Of a DNA stretch of 64,000 nt, positions 25,360 through 33,778 are shown in pieces. Source of the stretch: Desulforhabdus sp. TSK (GTDB taxonomy: Bacteria > Desulfobacterota > Syntrophobacteria > Syntrophobacterales > Syntrophobacteraceae); NCBI RefSeq assembly GCF_022836495.1, contig NZ_BQXM01000012.1, positions 60,833 through 124,832 on the forward strand, written 5' to 3'. The notes beneath the pieces are model-generated. The model saw only the letters and a program-made list of their open reading frames with translations, searched no databases and was not told where the DNA came from. The position numbers and the translations under genes were made by a program. The stretch's first letter is position 1. Every line of letters starts with the position of its first letter.

Positions 25360-26061
25360 TCACGATTTGTTCAGCACGTTGGTGATGTATTGATAAAGTT
25401 CCCTCGCCTGGTCATCGGATATGGCAGTGGGAGGGAAGGCGGGCATAGGGGCTTTCGGCTTCCTGATCCAGGCAAGAAATGTCTCCTGGCTGGAAATTTT
25501 GGGAGAGTTCTTAACCGGCAGATTGGGGTGACTCACATTACCGCCATTGGGATGACAACCGCCGCAATTCTCGGCGTAGATCGCCTCGCCAGCCTTAAAA
25601 TCCTCAGGGGTTGAGACACTCCTGGCTCCGTATACGAGCTCTCCGCCGAAGTAACCCAGCGCTAAAATCGTCAGGAGACAGAATGTATAGATCGCGACCA
25701 TTGCGCCATGCTCTCCCTTGGTCTTCCGCCCCAATCCATAGGCTGTCAAGAGGAAACAAAGCAAGACGCCGGCTAGAATGAGCTTCATTTTGAATGGAAA
25801 CAGCATAGCGCCCGCGAAAAACTGACTCCAATCCAAAAGGCCCGTCAGGATGGTCGGAAAAGTGAAGACCAAAGCGATCAGCATGCAATACCATGCGGCA
25901 TGCTTCAGTTCGCGATGATGGCGGAATGCCCCCATCACACCCAGGATAAAAGCGCCGATCACCATCCCTACCGGGATGTGCAGCTGAGTGGGGTGCAGGG
26001 GATGGTGATATCCCAGGTTCCCAAGGAACCGGTAAAGAGAAGCAATGAGCCCATCATGCAT
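25360..26061 (-). CDS. Membrane protein with C-terminal cytochrome c domain
   Basis: A 233-residue protein from ATG 26061 (MHDGLIASLYRF), which is preceded by AAGGAT; the longer open frame upstream runs through a terminator hairpin and is rejected. The N-terminal half has four hydrophobic segments and a HPTQLHIPVG start as in DUF2231 membrane domains. The C-terminal 80 residues form a class-I cytochrome c with the heme motif CGGCH (about residue 165) and a distal Met candidate in APMPAFPP. It probably faces the periplasm with the heme and handles membrane-linked electron transfer. It follows the rubrerythrin gene on the same strand. Confidence 0.8.
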   Translation of the reverse strand: MHDGLIASLYRFLGNLGYHHPLHPTQLHIPVGMVIGAFILGVMGAFRHHRELKHAAWYCMLIALVFTFPTILTGLLDWSQFFAGAMLFPFKMKLILAGVLLCFLLTAYGLGRKTKGEHGAMVAIYTFCLLTILALGYFGGELVYGARSVSTPEDFKAGEAIYAENCGGCHPNGGNVSHPNLPVKNSPKISSQETFLAWIRKPKAPMPAFPPTAISDDQARELYQYITNVLNKS

Positions 26062-26083
26062 GGCGGTTCTTATCCTTATGAAA

Positions 26084-26113
26084 AAGCCGGTGCCCTCAAA
26101 CAGACACCGGCTT
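26084..26113 (-). terminator. Intrinsic terminator after rubrerythrin
   Basis: AAGCCGGTG (26105-26113 read on minus) pairs with CACCGGCTT (26084-26092) around a 12-nt loop and is followed on the minus strand by TTTC. It lies 35 bases beyond the rubrerythrin stop and about 23 bases before the cytochrome gene start. Confidence 0.75.
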
Positions 26114-26148
26114 AAAACCATTCACGGCGAAAGACTTCAGAACGATGG

Positions 26149-26784
26149 CTAGCTCATTTTCTCATACAACTTCGCGGGGGTGTTGCAGACCGGGCAGGAC
26201 GTGAAGCCCGGGGTGTTTTCAACGGTGTAGCCGCAAGTCGGGCATACATAGAAATCGGCTTTGGCAGATTTCCACTGGTCGAGTTCTCCCAAAGCTGCCT
26301 GGTAGAGCTTGGCATGTTCCGCCTCTGCCTCTTTGGCATAGGTGAAGGTCCGGACGGCATCGTCATTCTTTTCTTTTTCAGCCTGTGCGATGAACTCAGG
26401 ATACATGGTATCGCGCTCATAGCTTTCGCCCTTCAGGGCATCTTCCAAATTTTCTTTAGTGGATTTAATTTCCGGCAGTTTGATATCCGCCTTCGGTTTG
26501 CCACCCATACTTTCGATCACCTGGGCATGATTGTTCAAATGGATTTCCTCGGCTCTCGCGGCAGCTCGAAACAGCCTGGCGACCCTAAGGTAACCCTCCT
26601 GATCCGCTTTTTTGGCATACTCCAGGTATTTAGCATGTGCATTGCTTTCGCCGTTGTACGCGGCCATCAAGTTGTCCAACGTTGTGCCCGTTGAAGAACT
26701 GGATGTCCCGGGAACGCCCAGGCCAGCGGCTGCAAAAACAGCTGCGAGTACAAGCAGACGAACAAGCCGAAAATTCGCTTTCAT
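26149..26784 (-). CDS. Exported rubrerythrin
   Basis: A 211-residue rubrerythrin. ATG 26784 (MKANFRLVR) follows AAAGGAGGAG. Residues 1-30 form a signal peptide (LLVLAAVFAAAGLG), unlike the usual cytoplasmic enzyme. The ferritin-like diiron domain has the E-x-x-H type ligands in NLMAAYNGESNAH, AARAEEIHLNNH and TYAKEAEAEH. The C-terminal rubredoxin-like domain has YVCPTCGY and TSCPVCNTP. Rubrerythrins reduce peroxides in anaerobes; this one should act outside the cytoplasm. The next gene on the strand is a membrane cytochrome c, a possible electron partner. Confidence 0.9.
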   Translation of the reverse strand: MKANFRLVRLLVLAAVFAAAGLGVPGTSSSSTGTTLDNLMAAYNGESNAHAKYLEYAKKADQEGYLRVARLFRAAARAEEIHLNNHAQVIESMGGKPKADIKLPEIKSTKENLEDALKGESYERDTMYPEFIAQAEKEKNDDAVRTFTYAKEAEAEHAKLYQAALGELDQWKSAKADFYVCPTCGYTVENTPGFTSCPVCNTPAKLYEKMS

Positions 26785-27300
26785 ACACTCCTCCTTTTTC
26801 ATCTGGGTTCAGACATGTTTTCTCTCACGCATTACACTTCAGGCAAAACAGAGTTGAACACTGCTCGTAAACAATAAGTAACTAAAAAAGCTGTGCCCTG
26901 TTCTTCTATAGTATGCAGGAAACCTACTGATAATTGGACTCAGGATAGTATTGCTTAACGTTTTGTCAACTCTAAAACCGGTGGGTGTCGAAAAGGATGG
27001 AAAAAGCGGAATGGACCGTGAGGGGGCTGGCATCACGGCAGTCGGGCACTTGAGTTGACCCGCACATTTTCTCCTCATGCGTTTAAAAATAAATCCGGAT
27101 GAGGTGATGATTGCCTCATTCGGTGCATCAATTTTCCGATGTGGCGTTTGGCTCGGCTGGTCCCAAAACCCGAGATGCTTCACGCTGCCCTTGCGGACTG
27201 CTGATCCGCTCCCGATCATCCCGATGCGGCAGGGATTGACACCCATGCCGCACCAGGTTGCACAGGGAAGACGGCAGGAACCTTCGCCGTCGTCTATGGA
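26785..27300. other. Intergenic region upstream of rubrerythrin and downstream of metF copy 2
   Basis: No gene is supported. A perfect TTGACA (26964-26969, minus) 16 bp from TATCCT (26942-26947) is a possible rubrerythrin promoter with a leader of about 155 nt. Confidence 0.45.
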
Positions 27301-28236
27301 TCAATCTACTTTGGGTCGCGGGTACAAGCCGGCCTGCTGCACGATTTCGGGAACTTTTTCTTCCCATTCGATGGCCATGATGTGAAAGCCCTTGACTCCC
27401 TTCACTTCCTTGAGCTCCTGGATCTGCTCGATGCAGATCTTGATCCCCTCTTCAGCCTGCTTTTCCTTGGGCACGCCGCTCAGGCGCTTGATGAGGTCGT
27501 CGGGTACGTCCATACCGGGAACACGGTTCTTCATGTACTTGGCCATACCGACACCCTTCATGGGGGTCATGCCCGCCATGATGTAGACTTTCTCGTCCAA
27601 CCCCCTGTCCACAACCCCCTGCATCCACTGCTTGAACTTGGGGATGTTGTAGATACACTGGGTCTGGATGAACTGGGCGCCCGCGGCAACCTTTTTGGCC
27701 AGGCGGCTGACGCGGATTTCAAACGGGTCGGCAAAGGGGTTCTCCGCCGCGCCGATGAACATCTGGGGACATTCCTTCAGTTCGAATCCGCTCAGCAGTT
27801 TTCCCTCGTCGCGCATCTTCTTGACGGTCTGGACGAGCTGCGTCGAATCCAGGTCGAAGACGTTGGCGGCATTGGGATGGTCGCCAAAGCTCTGATGGTC
27901 GCCGGTGAGGCACAGTATATTGTTGATGCCGAAAGACCCAGCCCCCAGGAGATCGCTCTGAAGGGCGATGCGGTTTCTATCCCTCGTGACCATCTGAAGC
28001 ACGGGATCATACCCCATCTGCTTGATGCGGATGCAGGACGCAAGGCTGCACTGGCGCACCACAGCCGTCTGGTTGTCCGTCACGTTGATGGCGTCTACAT
28101 AATCGCCGATCATGCGGGCCTTTTCTTCGACACCCTTGGGATCACAGCTGCGGGGAGGACCACATTCCGAAGTCACACCAAAGTGTCCGGCGGCAAGGAT
28201 CTTCTGCAGTTTACTGTAAAGTGGCGTTGTGCTCAT
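27301..28236 (-). CDS. metF: Methylenetetrahydrofolate reductase, MetF-type (copy 2)
   Basis: A 311-residue MetF closely similar to copy 1 over its whole length (shared TSECGPPR, NVTDNQ, TRDRNRIALQSD, FIQTQCIYN, PGMDVPD, GFHIMAIEWE). The start overlaps the metV stop by ATGA. As the last gene of the second hdrA-mvhD-metV-metF module, it is expected to form the catalytic subunit of a second methylene-H4F reductase complex, whose MvhD partner is predicted to contain selenocysteine. Confidence 0.93.
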   Translation of the reverse strand: MSTTPLYSKLQKILAAGHFGVTSECGPPRSCDPKGVEEKARMIGDYVDAINVTDNQTAVVRQCSLASCIRIKQMGYDPVLQMVTRDRNRIALQSDLLGAGSFGINNILCLTGDHQSFGDHPNAANVFDLDSTQLVQTVKKMRDEGKLLSGFELKECPQMFIGAAENPFADPFEIRVSRLAKKVAAGAQFIQTQCIYNIPKFKQWMQGVVDRGLDEKVYIMAGMTPMKGVGMAKYMKNRVPGMDVPDDLIKRLSGVPKEKQAEEGIKICIEQIQELKEVKGVKGFHIMAIEWEEKVPEIVQQAGLYPRPKVD

Positions 28237-28901
28237 AGACGAGAAACCTCCTTAATGACTTTCCGGGGGCCGCCATCGCGGCTGGTGTTCCAATCCTTGG
28301 GGTCCGTAGGTGTTTCAAAACGATCCAGCTGCCCCAGCTCTTTCAATCTTTCATAAATGAGATGCCACCCGCACGCGATGTCCTTGTTCACTTCGCACCG
28401 CCCATCGGACGAACCGCCGCAGGGGCCGTTGAGCATGCGTTTGGAACAGCGGGCGATGGGGCAGATGCCGCCGGTGTTTGCCAGGATGCATTTTCCACAG
28501 CCCTGGCAACGCTCGGTCCACAGTCCTTTTTCTTCCGTTCCTCCCATGAAGCAGGTGTTCACCCCGGGAAAGATCGGCTTGTTTTTATAATCTTCAGCCA
28601 AAAATTGAACGCCCACGCCGCAGGCCAGGGAAAGGACCGCATCGTACTGATCGATCTTGTCAGCGAGTTGAGCGGTGTAGGGGCGATCGCACTGGCGTGT
28701 CAGGCTGATTTCATCAACGGTCACCGCCCTGCCCGCCTGCTTGAAATAGATACGCAGCGCGGAGGCGACGACTTCGACTTCTTTCATCCCACCGGCTTCG
28801 CAGACGGTCACGCAACCGTCGCATCCCGCCACAAGGATCCTGTTGAAGTCTTTCAATGAGTCGATGATTTCATCAATGGGTTTTGGTTCGGCAATGATCA
28901 T
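28233..28901 (-). CDS. metV: MetV-like zinc/Fe-S partner (copy 2)
   Basis: A 222-residue protein the same length as copy 1 and collinear with it. Cys positions are conserved: VAGCDGCVTVCEAGG, SLACGVG, CQGCGKC, CPIARC, GPCGGSSDGRCEVN and CGW. It overlaps mvhD upstream and metF downstream by 4 bases each, so the three are translated as a coupled unit. It likely bridges the MvhD/HdrA electron carriers and MetF. Confidence 0.9.
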   Translation of the reverse strand: MIIAEPKPIDEIIDSLKDFNRILVAGCDGCVTVCEAGGMKEVEVVASALRIYFKQAGRAVTVDEISLTRQCDRPYTAQLADKIDQYDAVLSLACGVGVQFLAEDYKNKPIFPGVNTCFMGGTEEKGLWTERCQGCGKCILANTGGICPIARCSKRMLNGPCGGSSDGRCEVNKDIACGWHLIYERLKELGQLDRFETPTDPKDWNTSRDGGPRKVIKEVSRL

Positions 28902-29371
28902 GCGGCTTCCTCCTTCGTTGTGCCAGGCGTGAGCTTCACACCCTTGGCACTGCCACCGGATTTCCTGAGGGGGGTTGGCCCCAGCTGTTTAATTTTTTCG
29001 CTCATCTCCCGGGCGATTTCGGCAAACCTCGGGCCCTGGCCGGCCGAGAGGTTATACATGGCCACACGCTCCCCACCGATGCCGATCTTGTCCAGTATGT
29101 CCTTGACATAGGCGACACGTTTCTTGGCCCGCAGATTTCCCACCTGGTAGTGGCAATCTCCTTCCAGGCACCCGGCCACGTACACCCCATCCGCACCGTC
29201 TTCGAAGGCCTTCAGGAGGTGAACGACGTCCACTCTGCCGCTGCACGGGAGTTTTACAATTTTCACATTGGTCGGATAGCTCAATCTCATGGAACCTGCC
29301 AGGTCCGCTGCGGAATAAGCTCAGAAGCTGCAGCAGAAGGCGATAACAATGGGTTCGAACTGTTCATCCAT
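28898..29371 (-). CDS. mvhD: MvhD-like Fe-S protein, predicted selenoprotein (UGA = Sec17)
   Basis: A 157-residue protein if the in-frame TGA at 29321-29323 is read as selenocysteine. Reading from ATG 29371 gives MDEQFEPIVIAFCCSF-U-AYSAADLAGS and then the usual MvhD body with VAGCLEGDCHYQ. The all-Cys paralogue has FCCHYCAYTAADMAGS, so UGA replaces the second Cys of a CxxC motif. The ATG shares TAATG with the hdrA stop, exactly as in module 1, which fixes the true start upstream of the TGA. A hairpin at 29291-29306 with loop TGGCA lies 19 nt after the UGA, in the range for bacterial SECIS elements. An ordinary caller would start at 29290 and lose 27 residues. Confidence 0.88.
29291..29306 (-). 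promoter_or_regulatory. Putative bacterial SECIS hairpin for mvhD copy 2
   Basis: On the minus strand, stem GGACC pairs with GGTTCC (one bulged T), with a TGGCA apical loop. The loop begins 20 nt after the UGA and has G at its second position, as in known bSECIS elements. The loop is almost the same as that of the third mvhD gene. Confidence 0.7.
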
Positions 29372-32300
29372 TATACAGCTCCTTCCAGTAGAGCATGCAC
29401 CTCTACGGTTATCTGATCATCCTCGAAATGAGATAGCTGAATGGCTTTGGCCGGGCATTCGGACACGCAGACCCCGCAGCCCTGGCAAAGGGCCGGGTTG
29501 ATCTCCGAAACGTTTTCGTCGTTGATCTTCGGCACGCCGTAGGGGCAGCTCATGACGCACACCAGGCAGGCGGCGCAATGGGATTTGTCCACGTGGGCCA
29601 CGGCCCCGCCGACGCTGAGGGTCTTGCCCGCCAGGAAGGACCCGGCCCGGGAAGCGGCAGCCAGCGACTGGGTGATGCTCTCACTGATGAGCTTGGGGCT
29701 GTGAGCCGTCCCACACAGGTAGATTCCTTCAGAAGAGAAATCCACGGGGCGGAGTTTGGCGTGGGCTTCAATGAAGAAGCCGTAGGCATTCCGGGGAACC
29801 TTGAGCTGAGTCGCCAGCTGGTCGGTATTCGCAGCGAGAGTGGCCGCACTCAGAACGACGGCATCGGCCGGCATCTGGATGTGGCGCTGGAGCACATGGT
29901 CGTGGAAGGTGACCTTCAGGCCCGCGCCGTTGCTCTCCACCTTGGGCAAATCATCCAGGTCGAAGCGGGAGAAAATGATCCCCTGCCTTCTCGCCTCGGT
30001 GTAGTAGTCCTCCAACAGGCCGTACATCCTCATGTCGCGATAGAGGATGACAATGTCCATTGCGGGGTTGAGCTTCTTCAGCTCCAGGGCATGCTTTACG
30101 GCGCTCTGACAGCAGATGCGGCTGCAGTTGGGATTTTCCTCGTTTCTCGATCCCACGCACTGGATCATGATGGCCCGATTCCACTTGGCCGGATCGTTCC
30201 CATTGCCGGCCCCCCTCTGGCGGAGCACCTCATCCAAATCCATTTGAGTCATGACCCCGTCATGCTCGCCATAGAGGAATTCCTTCGGGCGATATTCCTT
30301 GGCTCCGGTGGCAACAATGACGACACCGTGCTCGAAGGTCTCTTCTTCGAGAGAGGAGCCGACGCGGACCTTCGTGGTGAAGTTGCCCTTGTAGCCCTTG
30401 AAGGAGGTCACTTCCGATTCTGTAAGGACCTTTATACCCGGGTGGGCCTTCACCTCGGCAATGAGGGAGTCCACATACGGCTGAACTTCCATACCGTCGA
30501 TGGTGTGGGTAACGCATCGCGCCAAACCACCCAGCTCCGTACCCTTTTCGACAAGAATGGCGCTGAACCCCTGCTGGGCCAGGTTCAGGGCAGCATTCAT
30601 TCCCGCAATGCCGCCGCCGATGACGAGCCCACTCTGCTGGATCTGGATCTTTTGCTCTTCCAGCTGCTGGAGCAGCGCAGCCCTGGCCACGGACATGCGC
30701 ACCAGGTCCTTGGCTTTGTCCGTGGCCTTCTGCCGATCTTTCATGTGCACCCAGGAATCCTGGTTGCGGATGTTGGCCATTTCAAAAAGGTATTTGTTCA
30801 GACCGATATCGAGGAGTGTTTCCCGGAAGAGGGGCTCATGGGTGAGGGGCGTACAGGCGGCAACCACCATGCGGTTGATGCCCTTTTCCTTGATGACCTG
30901 CCCCATTCGCACCTGGGTATCCTGGGAGCAGGTGAAGAGATTGTCCTCCACGTGGACCACGTAAGGAAGCGTCCGGGCATATTCCCTGACAGCGGGAACA
31001 TCCACGATGCCACCGATGTTGATGCCGCAGTTGCAGACAAAAACGCCGATGCGCGGAGGCTCCTTGCTCACGTCCCGCTGAGGAGGCAGCTGCAGGCTCC
31101 GTGTTTCCGTCCAGCGCGATTCGCTGAGGAGGGCGCTGGTTCCCGCCGCCGCTCCCGAAGCCTCCATGACCGACTGTGGAATATCCTTGGGGCCCTGCAG
31201 CGTGCCGCAGACGTAGACGCCCGGACGGGAAGTCTCTACGGGCTTGAAGCCGTCGGTGACGGCGAATTTGTGACGGTTCAGGTCGATGTTCAGGCGTTTT
31301 CCCAGTTCCACCGTTTCCTTACCCACCTCGAATCCCACCGAGAGGACGACCATATCGAACACTTCGCTCTTCTGCTGGCCCTGCTCATCGGCATAGGTGA
31401 GCCTCAGATCACACTCCCCTTCGGGCTCGATGGAATGGATCCTGGAACGGATGAACCGTACACCATGCTCCTTGGCCCGGTTGTAGTATTGCTCGAATTC
31501 CTTGCCGTAGGTGCGCATGTCCATATAGAAGATGGCGGTGTCCAGGTTGCCGTGCGCATGCTCCTTGGCGATGACCGCCTCCTTGATGGCATACATGCAG
31601 CAGACGGCAGAGCAGTAGGAATTGTCGCAGGCATTGATGTTGCGCGATCCCACGCACTGGAGCCAGGCAATCTTGGCGGGCTCTTCGCGGTCATAGGGAC
31701 GCATGAGGTGGCCGCGATAGGGACCCGAGGCGCTCAGGATGCGCTCGAATTCGAGGCTCGTGACTACGTTGGGGAGATTCAGATAATTATAAGTATCGAA
31801 CTTGGAGGGATCGAAAATTTCGTTGCCCGGCGCCAGGATCACCGCACCCACGTCCAGAGAGAACTCTTTGGCCGTATCGTCGTAGTGCACCGCTTCAGCC
31901 AGGCAGACTTTTTCGCAGAGGCCGCAGCCGATGCACACGTTCCGGTCGATGGTGAACCCCCTGGGAATCGCCTGGGGATAGCGCATGTAGGTGGCTTCCC
32001 TCAGGTCGAGGGCCTGGTTGAACTCATTGACCGCCGTAACGGGGCAGACCTGACGGCACTGGCCGCAGGCCGTACAGGCTTTGAGGTCGATGTAGCGCGG
32101 ATGGCTCTTGAGGGCCACCTGGAAATTGCCGGCCTCTCCTTCCAATCCTTCCACTTCGGTGTTGGGAAGAATGTTGATGTTGAGGTGACGACCGACTTCA
32201 ACCAGTTTGGGAGAAATGATACACATGGCACAGTCGTTGGTGGGGAAGGTCTTGTCGAGCTGTGACATGATGCCGCCGATGGTGGGCGACTTGTCTACGA

Positions 32301-32418
32301 GGTGTACTAAGTAACCGGAACTGGCCAGATCCAACGAGGCCTGCATCCCGGCGACTCCCGCGCCGACTACGAGGACGGCGCCCTTTTTCTTTTTTCCGCT
32401 TGAATTTGCCATAAACAT
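29371..32418 (-). CDS. hdrA: Long HdrA-type flavin/Fe-S electron-transfer protein (copy 2)
   Basis: A 1015-residue fused HdrA, collinear with copy 1. FAD motifs are VLVVGAGVAGMQASLDLA near residue 16 and GLVIGGGIAGMNAALNLA near 590. The N-terminal ferredoxin insert is complete here (CTACGQCRQVCP and CIGCGLCEKVC), the HdrA motif is GVFVCNCGINIGG, and the C-terminal ferredoxin domain has CAACLVCVMSCP and CQGCGVCVSECP. It is flanked by two predicted selenocysteine MvhD proteins. It likely splits or merges electrons between MvhD, MetF and an external carrier. Its stop overlaps the downstream mvhD start. Confidence 0.93.
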   Translation of the reverse strand: MFMANSSGKKKKGAVLVVGAGVAGMQASLDLASSGYLVHLVDKSPTIGGIMSQLDKTFPTNDCAMCIISPKLVEVGRHLNINILPNTEVEGLEGEAGNFQVALKSHPRYIDLKACTACGQCRQVCPVTAVNEFNQALDLREATYMRYPQAIPRGFTIDRNVCIGCGLCEKVCLAEAVHYDDTAKEFSLDVGAVILAPGNEIFDPSKFDTYNYLNLPNVVTSLEFERILSASGPYRGHLMRPYDREEPAKIAWLQCVGSRNINACDNSYCSAVCCMYAIKEAVIAKEHAHGNLDTAIFYMDMRTYGKEFEQYYNRAKEHGVRFIRSRIHSIEPEGECDLRLTYADEQGQQKSEVFDMVVLSVGFEVGKETVELGKRLNIDLNRHKFAVTDGFKPVETSRPGVYVCGTLQGPKDIPQSVMEASGAAAGTSALLSESRWTETRSLQLPPQRDVSKEPPRIGVFVCNCGINIGGIVDVPAVREYARTLPYVVHVEDNLFTCSQDTQVRMGQVIKEKGINRMVVAACTPLTHEPLFRETLLDIGLNKYLFEMANIRNQDSWVHMKDRQKATDKAKDLVRMSVARAALLQQLEEQKIQIQQSGLVIGGGIAGMNAALNLAQQGFSAILVEKGTELGGLARCVTHTIDGMEVQPYVDSLIAEVKAHPGIKVLTESEVTSFKGYKGNFTTKVRVGSSLEEETFEHGVVIVATGAKEYRPKEFLYGEHDGVMTQMDLDEVLRQRGAGNGNDPAKWNRAIMIQCVGSRNEENPNCSRICCQSAVKHALELKKLNPAMDIVILYRDMRMYGLLEDYYTEARRQGIIFSRFDLDDLPKVESNGAGLKVTFHDHVLQRHIQMPADAVVLSAATLAANTDQLATQLKVPRNAYGFFIEAHAKLRPVDFSSEGIYLCGTAHSPKLISESITQSLAAASRAGSFLAGKTLSVGGAVAHVDKSHCAACLVCVMSCPYGVPKINDENVSEINPALCQGCGVCVSECPAKAIQLSHFEDDQITVEVHALLEGAV

Positions 32419-32512
32419 TCCTCTTTATTCGTTCCAGGCCTTCCGTTTCCCAGCCGCCGCGGAGGCAACCTCCAACACCGGCGGACTGCGGTAGACCCTC
32501 GACCGCGGATTC

Positions 32513-33271
32513 TTATGCTGCCAATCGGACAAACCTGGGAGTGGATCCCTCAAACTTCTGCAGGTCGGCCAACCCCCGCCGCTCCAGATCATTCAGCCGC
32601 AGAGAAACGGTATACACAGGCAGCCCCGTCTTGCCGGCCATCTCCCGCACCGAACTGGGACCGTCCCCCAAAACTTCCAGGATCAAGGCCTTCTCATACT
32701 CTTCTTTCAGGGACTGCTCAAACATGGCCCGAAACGCCTGTTCGTCCACCTTTTCCCCGTAGACATTGCCTCTTTCCGTGACATGCAGGTCAACGCCCGT
32801 CATCCAGCGAACCCGGGGCCCCTGCAGCACTCTCTCAACGGCAGCCAGTTGCAGATTGTATGCTTGGGCATCGAAAGGACCCAATTCTTTCGTGGACTCG
32901 GTGAGCTCCTTGACGGTGTCGGCGAATATCTGCCCTTCCGCCGCGCTGACCCATCGCAAGGCCATGCGCTTGCGGCCGATGCCCGAATAATCCAGAAGCT
33001 GTTCCACGACGCTCATACGCTTTGAAGCATAAATATTACCTTCCAGGTAATGGCAGTCTCCGATGTGTCACCCAAATACCGAGACTTGATCGAAGCCGTC
33101 CTTCAGTCCCTCGATGACATAGAGTGGGTCGACTCGCCCCGAGCACATGGTTCGAATGACCCGGATAGTGGGCGGGTACTGAAATCTCGATACGCCGGCC
33201 AGATCCGCTCCCGCATAGGCGCACCAGTTGCACAAAAACGCCAGCATTTTCGGTTCGAAAACCTCATTCAT
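32513..33271 (-). CDS. mvhD: MvhD-like protein with C-terminal winged-helix-like extension, predicted selenoprotein (Sec68)
   Basis: A 252-residue protein if the TGA at 33068-33070 is selenocysteine. The frame from ATG 33271 (after GGGAG) reads FLCNWCAYAGADLAG, then VSVFG-U-HIGDCHYLEGN, and continues in the same frame to 32513. The paralogues have VAGCLEGDCH at this place, so UGA replaces the conserved Cys of the second motif. A perfect 6-bp hairpin with loop TGGAA follows at 33035-33051. After the MvhD domain (to about residue 140) there are about 110 extra residues ending in a region with wHTH character (PSSVREMAGKTGLPVYTVSLRLNDLERRGL). Naive calling gives two fragments (33068-33271 and 32513-33016). 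Confidence 0.87.
33035..33051 (-). promoter_or_regulatory. Putative bacterial SECIS hairpin for the third mvhD gene
   Basis: On the minus strand ATTACC pairs perfectly with GGTAAT around the loop TGGAA. The loop begins 23 nt after the UGA. Closing CC-GG pairs and the TGG start of the loop are shared with the hairpin of mvhD copy 2. Confidence 0.75.
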
Positions 33272-33716
33272 CTTTCATTTCTCCCTAGATAAAGTCTGTC
33301 GTCTCAATCCGGAGACCGATGGATTCCTTCAGGTCCAAATCCCGGGAGCCTGAAGCCCACACCTCCAGGCTTGGCAAAGCCTGGAACCAAAATAGAAGCC
33401 TTAACTGGTGGAGGAGAAGCAATTCGTCTGGATCTGAACGAGAAGTGAGTCATACGGCATGGGGCACACGGCGGCAACACCATACCCCGGGCAGCTCGAG
33501 CTTGGAGAGAGCGAATGAAGAACGCGTTGCACTCCTCGAATTTTCAATTCACGGATCCCGGGCAAACCGGCCACCTGCCCTCCCCGAAGCCGTCAGCCCT
33601 GCAGACCGGTTGCACGCCTCCAGGCCATGACGAAACCACCCACCAGGTGAAATATTTCTCTCGCGGCCTGACGTACATGGCATCATTACCAGCTCTTAAA
33701 ATTCAAATTCCAATTG

Positions 33717-33746
33717 AATATAGCATAGCACGGAAAGAGCCTTCAA
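33717..33746 (-). promoter_or_regulatory. Possible promoter of the mvhD-hdrA-mvhD-metV-metF module
   Basis: On the minus strand TTGAAG (33741-33746) and TATATT (33717-33722) are 18 bp apart. The region is locally AT-rich, unlike its surroundings. The leader to the first gene would be about 440 nt, which lowers confidence. Confidence 0.35.
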
Positions 33747-33778
33747 CAATTAAACAGTTGTCAACAATTAAACACTTG
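33743..33778. repeat. 18-bp tandem direct repeat at the module 2 promoter
   Basis: Units 33743-33760 and 33761-33778 differ at one base (TCAACAATTAAACA[GC]TTG). Each unit has CAA...TTG ends. The position over the proposed -35 suggests binding sites for a regulator. Confidence 0.6.

Noticed and set aside
29578..32265. 895-codon open frame on the plus strand opposite hdrA copy 2
   Set aside because: It is a shadow: GC-rich third positions keep the opposite frame open. The minus-strand protein has clear FAD and Fe-S motifs; the plus-strand translation has none.
32513..33016. A stand-alone 167-residue protein (start MSVVEQLLDY)
   Set aside because: The frame continues upstream to the TGA and beyond with conserved MvhD sequence (GDCHYLEGN), and no ribosome site precedes the internal ATG.
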